Positions 9,566 through 19,134 of a stretch of 64,000 bases of DNA are shown one piece after another. A program made the position numbers and the translations under genes. The notes below the pieces were generated by a model. That model saw only the letters and a program-made list of their open reading frames with translations. It was not told the origin of the DNA and searched no databases. The stretch's first letter is position 1. Every line of letters begins with the position of its first letter. The DNA comes from Mesorhizobium sp. M4B.F.Ca.ET.058.02.1.1 (GTDB lineage Bacteria; Pseudomonadota; Alphaproteobacteria; Rhizobiales; Rhizobiaceae): assembly GCF_003952505.1 (NCBI RefSeq), contig NZ_CP034450.1, positions 4,402,001 to 4,466,000 of the forward strand. Reading direction: 5' to 3'.

Positions 9566-10756
9566 CTATTTGTCCGCTGCAGCGCCAAGCGGATTGGTTA
9601 GCGCGGCGCTGCAGCGGACAAGCGTCATACGCCTTGTGTCGATGATGCCGAGCTGGTGTGCATGGAAGGAAAGAGCCCATTGACCATCCTCGGTTTGGGC
9701 GGCCGCGACAGCTTCACCAACCAGTGCCTGCGAGACATAGACGAAGCCGCCGTTCCACCTGATCTCGCCATTGTGGCGTACATGACGGACCGCGGCCTCG
9801 GCCGGATAATCAGGCTCGGGCGGCATCGTCGGCATGGCGCGCCGGGAGGATCTGTAATGCTGGGCTGGAGTGTCCATGCCTAGCGCCTCATGGGGACGTT
9901 CTTCATTGTAGCTGCGCCGGAAGGCCTCGAAGGCGTGGCCCTGGGCCGCCCTGTCGGCCTCCGGTGCCTCGGCCAGCGGCAACAGGGTCAGATGAAAGCG
10001 CTCGTGGCGCCCGTTCTGCTGGGGTTTGCCGGGCGCGATCCGCTCCAGGGCGATGCCGAGTTTGATGAAGCGCACCGCAAGCGGTGTCAGCCCGGTGACA
10101 CCGGCCGACGCGAAGGGCGGGCCATTGTCGCTTCGGAACCGGTCCGGCAGGCCATGCTCCTCAAACAGCCGCTCGAATACCGGCCAGGCCTCGGCATCCG
10201 CCGTCGAGCCGGTCGCTTCGAGCGCCAGCAAGTAGCGGCTCGACGCATCCATCACCGTCAACGGTTCGCAACGCCACCCGTCACGGGTCCGGAACCAGCC
10301 CTTGTGATCGCCGGTCCACACCGCGTTCGGCCCTTGCGGCTCCGGCCAAGGTCCATTGCCGCAGGCCCGCAGCCGGGTCCGCTTGCGGGCGCTGACAAGC
10401 CCATGCCGTGCAAGGATAGCGCCTGCCGTCGAGGCCGACGGCCAGATCAAGTCGGGAGCCGCGCGCTTGAGCCGCGCCACGATCTTCTTGGGCCCCCACA
10501 GCGGATGCGTCTCCTTCGCCGCCACGATCCGCTCGACAAGATCAAGGGCTGTCGCACGGCCATGATTGAGCGGCGCTCGCGGCCGATCGTGCAAACCTTC
10601 CGGGCCAAACTCCCGGTAGCGACCCAGCCATTTATAGCCGATCTTGCGCGAAATTCCGTAGGCCGCACAAAGCTCGCTCATCGTCTCTTCGCCAGAAAGG
10701 CAATCCACTACAAAACGAAGCCGCTCGTCCATGATGCCAGTCTCTCGCCAAACCAT
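9566..10756 (-). CDS. IS481-family transposase
   Basis: DDE transposase of 396 residues. The N-terminus has a helix-turn-helix (SELCAAYGISRKIGYKWLGR), followed by an rve integrase core with the catalytic residues in TGDHKGW, RSDNGPPF and NGRHERFH. The C-terminal part is the strand-rich IS481 tail. GGAGGA lies upstream of the ATG at 10,756. It fills nearly the whole element and shows no frameshift. Confidence 0.93.
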   Translation of the reverse strand: MVWRETGIMDERLRFVVDCLSGEETMSELCAAYGISRKIGYKWLGRYREFGPEGLHDRPRAPLNHGRATALDLVERIVAAKETHPLWGPKKIVARLKRAAPDLIWPSASTAGAILARHGLVSARKRTRLRACGNGPWPEPQGPNAVWTGDHKGWFRTRDGWRCEPLTVMDASSRYLLALEATGSTADAEAWPVFERLFEEHGLPDRFRSDNGPPFASAGVTGLTPLAVRFIKLGIALERIAPGKPQQNGRHERFHLTLLPLAEAPEADRAAQGHAFEAFRRSYNEERPHEALGMDTPAQHYRSSRRAMPTMPPEPDYPAEAAVRHVRHNGEIRWNGGFVYVSQALVGEAVAAAQTEDGQWALSFHAHQLGIIDTRRMTLVRCSAALTNPLGAAADK

Positions 10757-10774
10757 CGCCGGGTCCTCCGGCGA

Positions 10775-10835
10775 GGGAGAAAACTGTCACCTATGCAATC
10801 GGTCCATTCTGTTACCTATCTATCCGGTTCGGACA
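10775..10835. repeat. Right terminal inverted repeat of the IS
   Basis: Inward reading from 10,835 gives TGTCC, then GATAGATAGGTAACAG and, 20-odd bases later, CATAGGTGACAG, mirroring the two-motif layout of the left end. It sits immediately upstream of the transposase start and so also holds the transposase promoter region. Confidence 0.85.
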
Positions 10836-11072
10836 CCGGGCATTTCTCCCCGTATAGTGACGGGGAGAAAGGGCTGGCCGCGGCCTCGGCGCTCCTTTTT
10901 GGAACGCTGGTGATTGGCGAAATCCGCGGCGACAGCGCCCCTCTCCCCGTCTCTATACGGGGAGAGGATGCCGGAAGGCAGGTGAGGGGCAGCACGAACA
11001 TTTGCCAGTTTGCATGCTCATGAAAAACATGCAGACATGGCGCCCGACGCGGGGCGGGCCGAGGGAATCATC

Positions 11073-12449
11073 ATGGCGGTAGAGACAGTGCAGCGGGCGT
11101 CGGGGCGCGGCATCTGGGGCTGGATGTTCTTCGACTGGGCGGCGCAGCCTTTCTTCACCCTCGTCACCACCTTCATCTTCGGGCCTTATTTCGTCGAGCG
11201 CATGGCGAGCGATCCGACCACCGGCCAGGCCGCCTGGGGTTACGGCATAGCCGCCGCCGGGCTGGTCATCGCGGTGCTTTCGCCGGTGCTCGGCTCGATC
11301 GCCGACCAGACCGGGCCGCGCAAGCCGTGGATCGCCTTCTTCGCGGCGATCAAGATCACCAGCCTCACGCTCCTTTGGTTCGCGGCACCGGGTTCGAACC
11401 TGTTCCTGGTGGTGATGCTCTTCTCGCTTGCCTCGGTGGCGGCGGAATTCTCCACCGTGTTCAACGATTCGATGATGCCTCGCTTGGTGCCCAAGGAGGA
11501 CATCGGCAGGATTTCCAATGTCGCCTGGGGGCTCGGCTATCTCGGCGGCATGATCGCGCTGATCTTCGTCGTGTTGTTTTTGGCCGGCTCGTCGGAGACC
11601 GGCAAGACCATCATCGGCGTCGACCCGCTGCTCGGGCTCGACCCGAAGCTCGGTGAGGATGCGCGCGCCACCGGACCGCTGTCGGCCGGCTGGTATTTCC
11701 TGTTCATCCTGCCGATGTTCTTCTTCACCCCCGACGCCAGCAAGGGAATTGCGATGGGGCCGGCGGTGCGCGAGGGCCTGTCGGAACTCAAGTCCACGCT
11801 GTTCGAGGTGCGCAGGCGCGCCGGGATATTCCGCTTCCTCGTCGCCCGCATGATCTATCAGGACGGTGTCAACGCGCTGCTGGCGCTCGGCGGCACCTTC
11901 GCCGCCGGCATGTTCCATTGGTCGACCATCGAGATCGGCATGTTCGGCATCATCCTCAATGTCGTCGCCATCTTTGGCTGCTGGATCGCCGCCCGCCTCG
12001 ACACTGCCCTCGGCTCCAAGGCGGTGGTGATGATCGCGCTGGTCATGCTGTCGGTCGCCACCGTCGGTGTCGTCTCGACCGGACCGGGCTTCACGCTGCT
12101 CGGCCTGATCCAGCTCTCGACTGCCGATTCCGGCGGCAACTTCGGCACCGCTGCCGAAAAGGCCTACATCCTTTACGGCCTGCTTATCGGCCTGGCCTTC
12201 GGGCCGGTCCAGGCCTCATCCCGCTCCTACATGGCGCGCAGCGTCACGGCGGCCGAGTCCGGCCGCTATTTCGGCATCTACGCGCTGGCCGGGCGGGCGA
12301 CGAGTTTCCTCGCGCCCTTCATGGTGGCGACGATCACCGCCGTCAGCGACTCGGCGCGGCTCGGCATGGCGGCGATCATCCTGTTCCTCGGCATCGGCCT
12401 GGCGATCCTGGTGAAGACGCCGTACCCGGCGGATCGGCCGGTGGAGTAG
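11073..12449 (+). CDS. UMF1 (Atg22-like) family MFS transporter
   Basis: Inner-membrane transporter of 458 residues of the UMF1 group of the major facilitator superfamily. It opens with [17 protein letters not shown], the group's typical first helix, and shows about twelve membrane segments; [13 protein letters not shown] matches the MFS loop 2-3 motif. Substrate unknown. I chose the ATG at 11,073, preceded by GAGGG, over an in-frame ATG at 11,010 whose extra 21 residues look unlike a transporter N-terminus. It lies directly downstream of the intergenic repeat and is followed by another. Confidence 0.85.
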   Translation: MAVETVQRASGRGIWGWMFFDWAAQPFFTLVTTFIFGPYFVERMASDPTTGQAAWGYGIAAAGLVIAVLSPVLGSIADQTGPRKPWIAFFAAIKITSLTLLWFAAPGSNLFLVVMLFSLASVAAEFSTVFNDSMMPRLVPKEDIGRISNVAWGLGYLGGMIALIFVVLFLAGSSETGKTIIGVDPLLGLDPKLGEDARATGPLSAGWYFLFILPMFFFTPDASKGIAMGPAVREGLSELKSTLFEVRRRAGIFRFLVARMIYQDGVNALLALGGTFAAGMFHWSTIEIGMFGIILNVVAIFGCWIAARLDTALGSKAVVMIALVMLSVATVGVVSTGPGFTLLGLIQLSTADSGGNFGTAAEKAYILYGLLIGLAFGPVQASSRSYMARSVTAAESGRYFGIYALAGRATSFLAPFMVATITAVSDSARLGMAAIILFLGIGLAILVKTPYPADRPVE

Positions 12450-12458
12450 CACCCTCTT

Positions 12459-12619
12459 CCCCTTCTCCCCCTGTGGGAGAAGGTGTCGCCGAAGGCGACG
12501 GATGAGGGGTGCTCCAGCTTGGCGACGAGTTGGAAATCGCCGCCGCCTCACTCCGTCACGTACCCCTCATCCGCCTCGGCGCTACGCGCCGATCCACCTT
12601 CTCCCACAAGGGGAGAAGG
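12459..12619. repeat. Second RIME-like inverted repeat pair
   Basis: A left arm at 12,459-12,510 (starting CCCCTTCTCCCCCTGTGGGA) and a right arm at 12,562-12,619 are near inverted copies separated by about 50 bases. Each arm carries nested hairpins (CTTCTCC/GGAGAAG and TCGCCG/CGGCGA-type). It lies between the converging UMF1 transporter and purH genes and could serve as a transcriptional boundary. It is related in style to the repeat split by the IS. Confidence 0.75.
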
Positions 12620-12629
12620 GAAGAAGGGC

Positions 12630-14246
12630 TCAATGCCGGAAATGCCTGACGCCGGTGAACACCATGGCGATGCCGTGCGCGTCGGCGGCGGCGATCACTT
12701 CGTCGTCGCGCATCGAGCCGCCCGGCTGGATGACGGCGGTGGCGCCGGCTTCGATCGCCGACAGCAGGCCGTCGGCGAAAGGGAAGAACGCGTCCGAAGC
12801 GACCACCGAACCCTTGGTCAACGGCTGCGACAGGCCCGCGGCTTCCGCCGCATCAAGTGCCTTGCGGGCGGCAATGCGCGAGGAATCGACACGGCTCATC
12901 TGGCCGGCGCCGATGCCGACCGTGGCGCCGTCCCTGACATAGACGATCGCGTTCGACTTGACGTGCTTGGCGACACGGAAGGCGAACTTCAGGTCGGCCA
13001 TCTCGGCCGGCGTCGGCGCGCGCTTGGTCACCACCTTCAGTTCGAGATCGTCGACCACCGCATTGTCGCGGCCCTGGACGAGCAGTCCGCCGGAGACCGA
13101 TTTCACCGTGGTACCGGCGGCGCGCGGATCGGGCAGGCCGCCGGTGACCAAAAGGCGCAGGTTCTTCTTGGCGGCGACAATCGCTGCCGCGTGCTCGGAC
13201 GCGTCGGGCGCGATGATGACCTCGGTGAAGGTCTTGACGATCTCCTCCGCCGCTTCGGCGTCGAGGATGCGGTTCATGGCGACGATGCCGCCGAAGGCCG
13301 AGACCGGGTCGCAGGCGAGCGCCTTGGCGTAGGCCACCTTCAGCGAGGTCGCTTCGGCGACACCGCAGGGGTTGGCGTGCTTGATGATGGCGACGGCGGC
13401 TGTGGCGGCAGGATCGAACTCGCCGACCAGCTCGAAGGCGGCGTCGGTGTCGTTGATGTTGTTGTAGGAGAGCTGCTTGCCCTGCAACTGACGCGCTGTG
13501 GCGACCCCCGGCCGCTTGTCGCCATTGAGGTACAAGCCGGCGCCCTGGTGCGGGTTCTCGCCATAGCGCATCACCTGATCAAGCCTGCCGCCGAAGGCGC
13601 GCCAGGTCGGATGCTCGATCTCCAGCGCTTCGGCGAACCAGCCGGAAATCGCGGCGTCGTAGCTGGCGGTGCGGGCGAAGGCCTTGGCCGCCAGCTTCTT
13701 GCGGAAATCCAGCGACAGCGAGCCGATATTCATCTCCAGCGCGTTGAGCACCGCCGCATAGTCTTCGGGATCGGTAACGATGGCGACATAGGCGTGGTTC
13801 TTGGCCGAGGCGCGGATCATCGCCGGTCCGCCGATGTCGATGTTCTCGACGATCGAGGCGTAGCCGGCGCCGGAACGGCGCACCTCCTCGAACGGATAGA
13901 GGTTGGAAACGACGAGGTCGATCGGCTCGATATGATGGTCGCGCATCGCCTTCGAATGCTCAGGGTCGTCGCGCACGCCGAGCAGCGCGCCATGCACCGA
14001 GGGATGCAGCGTCTTGACGCGGCCGTCCATGATCTCGGGAAAGCCGGTCAGTTCGGAGACGTCACGCACCGCCATGCCGGCGTCGGCGATCGCCTTGGCC
14101 GTGCCGCCGGTCGAAACCAGCTCGACGCCGGCGGCGGCGAGCGCCTTGGCGAAGTCGATCAGGCCGGTCTTGTCGAAGACGGACAGCAGCGCGCGGCGCA
14201 CGGGAACGAGGTCGGGCGCGGGAATGTTCTTGGCGGCGACGGCCAT
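12630..14246 (-). CDS. purH: Bifunctional AICAR formyltransferase / IMP cyclohydrolase
   Basis: Catalyses the last two steps of de novo purine synthesis, formylating AICAR and closing the ring to IMP, in the cytoplasm. The protein has 538 residues, the usual length. The N-terminal cyclohydrolase domain shows STGGT and [12 protein letters not shown]; the C-terminal transformylase domain shows RYGENPHQ and KHANPCGVA. The start MAVAAKN at 14,246 fits better than an in-frame ATG six codons upstream. It is the last gene of a minus-strand run htpX-rsmB-heparinase-like-purH. Confidence 0.97.
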   Translation of the reverse strand: MAVAAKNIPAPDLVPVRRALLSVFDKTGLIDFAKALAAAGVELVSTGGTAKAIADAGMAVRDVSELTGFPEIMDGRVKTLHPSVHGALLGVRDDPEHSKAMRDHHIEPIDLVVSNLYPFEEVRRSGAGYASIVENIDIGGPAMIRASAKNHAYVAIVTDPEDYAAVLNALEMNIGSLSLDFRKKLAAKAFARTASYDAAISGWFAEALEIEHPTWRAFGGRLDQVMRYGENPHQGAGLYLNGDKRPGVATARQLQGKQLSYNNINDTDAAFELVGEFDPAATAAVAIIKHANPCGVAEATSLKVAYAKALACDPVSAFGGIVAMNRILDAEAAEEIVKTFTEVIIAPDASEHAAAIVAAKKNLRLLVTGGLPDPRAAGTTVKSVSGGLLVQGRDNAVVDDLELKVVTKRAPTPAEMADLKFAFRVAKHVKSNAIVYVRDGATVGIGAGQMSRVDSSRIAARKALDAAEAAGLSQPLTKGSVVASDAFFPFADGLLSAIEAGATAVIQPGGSMRDDEVIAAADAHGIAMVFTGVRHFRH

Positions 14247-14351
14247 GGGCTGGCGGCCTTTCAAGGCTGGATTGGAAGAAGCCCGCGCCGTAGCACATGA
14301 GATCAGGAAATCAAGCGCCGTGCGGCTGGCATCACACGCTGTTGCGCGCCG

Positions 14352-16076
14352 TCAGTTGTTTTCCGGATAGCCGGCGATGGTCGTCCTGGTCAGCTGCCAG
14401 TGGACCTCCGATATCTCCGAGGCCTTGAAGGCAAGCACGATCTGCCGGCTGCGGCGCGGCCCGCCGAGCCCGGCGAAATAGATCGACTCCTCCACCTCGG
14501 GCACGATGCCAGCGCATGTGAACACCCAGGTATCGCCCTGGTCAGCGGCGAGCACCAGGCGGTCATGCTCGTCCTGCAGCAGGTTGATGTCGGGGTGGAC
14601 GTGGAAGCGCACGGCGACGAAGTCGCGGCCATTGTTGCGGATCGCGGCCCCGCCGGGGCGCTGGAAGCGGTCCCGGCCCGTCAGCACATTGCCGTTGCTC
14701 GACAGTTTCATTTCGCGCTCGTGCAGGAACCCGAAGCGCTGGACATAGCCGTCATGGCGGGCAAGGAAGCCCTGGCTGCCCTTCAGGTCAGTCCGCTTGC
14801 AGGGCACATGCTGCGGACCGCCGATCAAGGGCGAGCCGAGCAGGTCATTGACGCGCAGCGAATGGCTGAAACGCGCCGAGGACGTGTCGTTGACGGTGGC
14901 GGTCGAATGCGCGGCGGTGGCGCGGGCCAGCGGCCGGAACTCGGCGGCGCCATAGGTGTCGATGCCGGCATTGACGATGTAGTGCTGGCGGCCGGAGGAC
15001 ATCTCGAAGGCGAGGCAGCCGGCGTGCGCGGCGTTGGACACGTCAACGGGCGGCGGCAGGCCGGTGTCGGCGATGACGGTGACGCCGCCCATCGACAGGC
15101 GCTCATAGCCGGAATGCGGCGCGTGCAGCAGCGGCGCGCCGACGGTGTCGTCATGGCGCAGGATAGTGGCGATGCGGTCGTGGATGGTCGCCCCCATGCC
15201 GTTGAAGCGGGCGAGGCTGCCGTCCTGATGGCGGAAGAAGCGCAGCGCCGGCAGCATGCGGTCGATGGCGCCCATCAAAGCCGTAGGCGGCGTCTCGGCC
15301 TGGTTGGCATAGGTCTGGCGCAGCGGCAGCAGGTCAGCGAGCAGCTCCAGAACCGTCATCGGGTTGCGCGAGATGTGGCCGCCGTCGGGAAGGATCTGGC
15401 GGTCAAGCTCCTCGGCGAGATTGCGGGTGGCACCGCGCAATGCCGATGCCGGTGCTGGCAGCGACAGAGCGGCGAAGGCGAGCGCGATACGGGCGCGCAA
15501 CCTGTCCTTGCCGTCGGGCATCGCTCGCGCCATCGAGCGGAGATAACGGATCTGCACGGCAAGCGATTTGAGAAAGGCACGGTAGAAAGGAAATTCGGCC
15601 CCCTGGAGCACGACGGAGGAATGCTGCAGCCAGGCGATCACGCGCTTGGCGGTGGTGCCGGGCTCCCAGGCGATGCCGGAAATCTGGTTGCCATGGATGG
15701 CGATCCAGTCGGAAACCAGCGCGCGGGCATTGGCGGCGGCAAGCTCGGTGCCGGCGGCACGCATATGGCGCAGCCAGCGAAAGCCGTGCAGCGTCTTTTG
15801 CCAACCGCGATTGGGCACGTCGATCTGGAAGGGCGATTTGCCGCCGGTCTCGACCAGATGTCCCGACAGCGGATAGCGGCCATAGTAGATTTCGAGCGCG
15901 ATCTGCGGGTCTGCGAGTCTGAGATCCGGCGGGGCGATCAGGACGCGTTCGGGCGTGCGGCCGGAATAGCGCCAGCGATAGACCGGGCCGGCGCGCAAAC
16001 GCCGGCGGGTCTTACGCCAGAACTCCTTCGCAACAAGCGTCCATAGCCGCGTCGTGCTGCCGGCAGCGATTGCCAA
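14352..16076 (-). CDS. Heparinase II/III-like protein
   Basis: Protein of about 574 residues of the heparinase II/III family, predicted polysaccharide lyase-like, with an alpha/alpha toroid N-terminal part and a beta-sandwich C-terminal part (for example DTYGAAEFRPLARATAAHST). The substrate is unknown; in rhizobia the gene is found next to rsmB and purH, as here. I prefer the TTG at 16,076, which has AGGAGGGG just upstream and yields the N-terminus (M)AIAAGSTTR; a GTG at 16,106 gives ten more residues but no ribosome binding site. No clear signal peptide is visible, which is odd for a lyase acting on exported polymer. Confidence 0.82.
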   Translation of the reverse strand: MAIAAGSTTRLWTLVAKEFWRKTRRRLRAGPVYRWRYSGRTPERVLIAPPDLRLADPQIALEIYYGRYPLSGHLVETGGKSPFQIDVPNRGWQKTLHGFRWLRHMRAAGTELAAANARALVSDWIAIHGNQISGIAWEPGTTAKRVIAWLQHSSVVLQGAEFPFYRAFLKSLAVQIRYLRSMARAMPDGKDRLRARIALAFAALSLPAPASALRGATRNLAEELDRQILPDGGHISRNPMTVLELLADLLPLRQTYANQAETPPTALMGAIDRMLPALRFFRHQDGSLARFNGMGATIHDRIATILRHDDTVGAPLLHAPHSGYERLSMGGVTVIADTGLPPPVDVSNAAHAGCLAFEMSSGRQHYIVNAGIDTYGAAEFRPLARATAAHSTATVNDTSSARFSHSLRVNDLLGSPLIGGPQHVPCKRTDLKGSQGFLARHDGYVQRFGFLHEREMKLSSNGNVLTGRDRFQRPGGAAIRNNGRDFVAVRFHVHPDINLLQDEHDRLVLAADQGDTWVFTCAGIVPEVEESIYFAGLGGPRRSRQIVLAFKASEISEVHWQLTRTTIAGYPENN

Positions 16077-16276
16077 AACCCCTCCTGATCGTCCCGACCC
16101 AGGCACAAGCTTATATGATTCAAGAACTTATGCGAAGGCGGATTTCGCGCGGGTGACCGAGTGAACCCAATCGGGACGCGATCCTCCCTAAAAAAGTCGG
16201 CAAGTTTTACGAAAACAAGCGCCAAAGCGCGTCGTGTCGAAACGGATTCAGGCGATGCGCGCTTTGGCGAGATGCG

Positions 16277-17653
16277 TTAACCGGCGCGGCGCATGCGGGC
16301 GGCGAAGAAGCCATCGAGGCCGGACAGTCCGGGCGATTCGTGCGGCAGATCGGCCGGCGTGGTGCGCAACGTGCCCTCGGCCGTCAGGAACGGATCGATG
16401 CCGGCGATCTCGCCGCGGCGGACCGGATCGTCGACGACATCGGCTGTCTCGGCGAGGAAGGCGCGGTAAAGCTCCTCGCCTTCGAGCGGGTCGAGCGAGC
16501 AGTTGGAAAAGACGATGCGCCCGCCGGGCCTGGTCAGGCCGACGGCACGGGCGAGCAGCTTGCGCTGCAGCGCGGCGAGCTTTTCGACATCGGCCATCGT
16601 CTTGGTCCACGGCACGTCGGGATGCCGCCGCACCGTGCCGGTCGAGGAGCAGGGCGCGTCGAGAAGAACGGCATCGAACAGCTCAGCCGGCCGGTAGTCG
16701 AGCAGGTCCGTCTGCACGAGCTCAGCGGTCAGGCCGAGGCGCTCGAGATTTTGCGCCAGCCGCGTCAGCCGGTTCTTCGAGGTGTCGACGGCGGTGACGC
16801 GCGCGCCGGCAAGGATGAGCTGCGCCGTCTTGCCGCCGGGGGCGGCGCAGAGGTCGGCGACGCGCAGACCCTTGATGTCGCCGAACAGGCGGGCCGGCAG
16901 GGCGGCGGCGGCGTCCTGTACCCACCACGCCCCCTCGGCGAAGCCGGGAAGTTCGGGTACGGAGGCACTGAGCCTTTCCACCCGTATCGTGCCGGTCGGC
17001 AGGACGATGCCGCCGAGCCGCTCGGTCCAGAGCGCCGGATCGGACTTGACCGAAAAATCGACCGGCGCCTCGTGGCGATGGGCGGCAAGGATTTCTTTCG
17101 CTTTGTCCACGCCGTAGGCCGCCCTCAGCCGGCCGGAAAACCATGCCGGCGCTTCCTCGGTGGCGATCAGCGCGGGGGCGAGTTCGGCGTCCTTGGCCCG
17201 CGCCAGCGTGCGCAGCACGCCGTTGACGAGGCCGGAAAAGCGCAGCGTGCGCGGATCGGACTTGGCGTGGGTGACGGCAAGGTCGACGGCGGCGCTGTCG
17301 GGAATGTCGAGGAACAGGATCTGCGCCGCCGCCACATGCAAAATGTGCGACAGCGCGGTGGCGTTCTGCGGCAGCGGCTTTTCCAGCCGGCGGGAAAGAA
17401 GTCCGGCGATCGTCATGCGGTGGCGCAGCGCGGTGACCAGTATGGCGCGCACCAGCGCCCGGTCGCGCATGTCGAGCGCCCGGTATTGCGGGTGGCCGTT
17501 GTCGTGGTCGGTCAGACCGTCGAGCGGCGTGCGCGCGTCGATGACAGCGGCAAGCAGCCGCGCCGCCGCCTTGCGCGCGGCGAGGCCCGCGACTGCCTCG
17601 GTCCTGTCGTCACGATCGCCTGGGGTGCGCTGCCGGCGTTTGGCGCCGCTCAC
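16277..17653 (-). CDS. rsmB: RsmB/NOP family 16S rRNA m5C methyltransferase
   Basis: SAM-dependent RNA cytosine-C5 methyltransferase of 458 residues, with the N-terminal NusB-like helical RNA-binding domain and a C-terminal Rossmann methyltransferase. Motif I is [14 protein letters not shown], motif [20 protein letters not shown], and the catalytic cysteine region is [13 protein letters not shown] chose the GTG at 17,653 because it overlaps the htpX stop by four bases (GTGA), a classic coupled arrangement; an ATG at 17,692 would overlap htpX by 43 bases. Confidence 0.9.
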   Translation of the reverse strand: MSGAKRRQRTPGDRDDRTEAVAGLAARKAAARLLAAVIDARTPLDGLTDHDNGHPQYRALDMRDRALVRAILVTALRHRMTIAGLLSRRLEKPLPQNATALSHILHVAAAQILFLDIPDSAAVDLAVTHAKSDPRTLRFSGLVNGVLRTLARAKDAELAPALIATEEAPAWFSGRLRAAYGVDKAKEILAAHRHEAPVDFSVKSDPALWTERLGGIVLPTGTIRVERLSASVPELPGFAEGAWWVQDAAAALPARLFGDIKGLRVADLCAAPGGKTAQLILAGARVTAVDTSKNRLTRLAQNLERLGLTAELVQTDLLDYRPAELFDAVLLDAPCSSTGTVRRHPDVPWTKTMADVEKLAALQRKLLARAVGLTRPGGRIVFSNCSLDPLEGEELYRAFLAETADVVDDPVRRGEIAGIDPFLTAEGTLRTTPADLPHESPGLSGLDGFFAARMRRAG

Positions 17654-18669
17654 GACCACGGACCCTTGGGCCCGGTCGGGTTGCGGCCCCATGGATTGGG
17701 CCTAGGCTTGGCGGGTTGCGCCGGCTGCTCTGGCCGCGCGGCCTGGTCCCATGGACCTGGCGTCTGCTCGTCGTCCGCCGGATCGGATGTCGGCGCCTGG
17801 CGTGGCGCCTGCGCTGCGCGGCCGCCCATCTCGCGCGCCATCTCCTGCAGGGCGGCGATGCGGTTGTCGGTGTTGGGATGGGTGGAGAACAGACTGTCCA
17901 TGCGCTCGCCGTGCAGGGGATTGATGATGAAGAGGTGCGCCGTCGCCGGATTGCGTTCGGCATCCGGGTTGCGGATGCGTTCGGCGCCGCGGGCGATCTT
18001 GTCAAGGGCAGATGCCAGCCAGAGCGGATTTCCGCAGATTTCGGCGCCGCGCCGATCGGCCTCGTATTCGCGGGTACGGCTCACCGCCATCTGCACGATC
18101 ATCGCGGCGAAGGGCGCGACCAGCATCGCCACCAGCACGCCGACGAAGCCGAACGGGTTGTTGTTGTCGCGGTTGCCGCCGAAGAAGAAAGCGAAGTTGC
18201 CGAGCATCGAGATGGCACCGGCCAGCGTCGCGACGATGGTCATGGTCAGCGTGTCGCGGTGCTGGATGTGGGCGAGTTCGTGCGCCATCACCGCCGCCAC
18301 TTCCTCATGCGAGAGCTGTTCCAGCAGCCCGGTGGAGGCGGCCACTGCGGCATTCTCGGGATTGCGGCCGGTGGCGAACGCGTTGGGCTGCGGATTGTCG
18401 ATCAGATAGGTCTTCGGCATCGGCAGGCCGGCCTGCTTGGCCAACGCCTGGACGATGGCGTAGAACTCAGGTGCGTTCTTCGCATCGACCTCGACGGCGC
18501 GATTCATCGACAGCACCATCTTGTCGGCGTTCCAGTAGCTGAACAGATTCATGCCGGCGGCGATCAGCAGCGCGATCACCATGCCGCCGGAGCCGCCGAT
18601 CAGGAAGCCGACGCCCATGAACAGCGCCGTCATCGCGGCAAGAAGCATTGCTGTGCGAAGGGTGTTCAT
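17650..18669 (-). CDS. htpX: Zinc metalloprotease HtpX
   Basis: Membrane-bound M48 protease of 339 residues that degrades misfolded membrane proteins together with FtsH. Two N-terminal membrane helices precede the zinc motif [10 protein letters not shown], with a glutamate ligand in the later [12 protein letters not shown] segment and two further hydrophobic segments between. The last ~50 residues are a Pro/Gln/Asn-rich tail that is longer than in E. coli HtpX. It heads the coupled htpX-rsmB pair and is divergent from sdhAF4. Confidence 0.96.
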   Translation of the reverse strand: MNTLRTAMLLAAMTALFMGVGFLIGGSGGMVIALLIAAGMNLFSYWNADKMVLSMNRAVEVDAKNAPEFYAIVQALAKQAGLPMPKTYLIDNPQPNAFATGRNPENAAVAASTGLLEQLSHEEVAAVMAHELAHIQHRDTLTMTIVATLAGAISMLGNFAFFFGGNRDNNNPFGFVGVLVAMLVAPFAAMIVQMAVSRTREYEADRRGAEICGNPLWLASALDKIARGAERIRNPDAERNPATAHLFIINPLHGERMDSLFSTHPNTDNRIAALQEMAREMGGRAAQAPRQAPTSDPADDEQTPGPWDQAARPEQPAQPAKPRPNPWGRNPTGPKGPWS

Positions 18670-18771
18670 CGTCTAGATCCGTCCGTGGTGGCGAAAGGGG
18701 TCGATCCTTGCGAGTTCATGGCTATATGATGGGAGACACCTGCCCCTGTTTCAATGCGCCGGGACTATCGC

Positions 18772-18993
18772 ATGACCGACCAGACCAGCAAAGCCGATGC
18801 CGCGCCGGCGAGCGACGCGCCGCAAAAAACCCCGACGCCGGCGGCCAGCCGCGCGCTGGCCGAGGCTGAAGCGAGGCGCCTGGAATATCGCGAAAGGGAA
18901 GCCGCGCTGCCCAAGGAAATCGGCGGCCGCGGCGGCAAGGAACCCGGACGCTACGGCGACTGGGAGGTGAAGGGTCTCACCAGCGATTTTTGA
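18772..18993 (+). CDS. Succinate dehydrogenase assembly factor 4-like protein (DUF1674)
   Basis: Small protein of 73 residues ending in GGRGGKEPGRYGDWEVKGLT, the hallmark of the DUF1674/SdhAF4 family. In mitochondria the family assists maturation of the flavinated SdhA subunit of complex II; the same role is inferred here. The first half is a low-complexity Ala/Pro/Lys region. The ATG at 18,772 is preferred over one six codons upstream, but neither has a strong ribosome binding site. Confidence 0.88.
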   Translation: MTDQTSKADAAPASDAPQKTPTPAASRALAEAEARRLEYREREAALPKEIGGRGGKEPGRYGDWEVKGLTSDF

Positions 18994-19000
18994 CGGGCGC

Positions 19001-19134
19001 GCTGATATTCAGGTGATGCCGGCCTGCAAGCGGCGGTTCCTGCGCTTCCGGTGCTCACATACTTCAAGTACGCTCCGCTCCGGTACGCGGAACCCACCAT
19101 TTTCGACCCGGCCTGACATGAATCTCAACGCACC
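19001..19134. repeat. Dispersed intergenic repeat, long copy
   Basis: Begins GCTGATATTCAGGTGATGCC and ends near GACATGAATCTCAACGCACC, with imperfectly inverted ends and an internal imperfect hairpin bounded by GGTTCC and GGAACC. A second, shorter copy is at 36,188-36,290. It fills the whole spacer between the converging sdhAF4 and HAD genes and may act as a two-way terminator. Confidence 0.75.

Larger units (their letters stand above)
9508..10835. mobile_element. IS481-family insertion sequence (1328 bp)
   Basis: Complete insertion sequence with TGT...ACA ends, long imperfect terminal inverted repeats of about 60 bp and a single transposase gene. It is flanked on both sides by CCGG (9504-9507 and 10,836-10,839), consistent with a 4-bp target-site duplication. 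The transposase is intact with its DDE triad, so the element may still be active. It lies in the spacer after glutamate dehydrogenase and does not disrupt a protein-coding gene. Confidence 0.9.
9485..10993. repeat. RIME-like palindromic intergenic element, split by an IS
   Basis: Two inverted arms flank about 60 bases of spacer. The right arm (10,936-10,993) carries an internal hairpin around CTCTCCCCGT and ACGGGGAGAG. Its reverse complement matches, with a few mismatches, the left arm made by joining 9485-9507 to 10,836-10,873, where the equivalent hairpin is TTCTCCCCGTATAGTGACGG. The left arm is thus interrupted exactly by the IS481-family element. Such mosaic palindromic repeats are common between rhizobial genes. 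Confidence 0.75.

Noticed and set aside
9890..11023. Plus-strand frame across the IS and the repeat
   Set aside because: Antisense to the intact transposase and extends into repeat DNA.
12483..14300. Plus-strand frame of 605 codons opposite purH
   Set aside because: Antisense shadow of purH that also runs through the intergenic repeat.
16340..18409. Plus-strand frame of 689 codons opposite rsmB and htpX
   Set aside because: Spans two well-defined genes on the other strand and shows no protein family.
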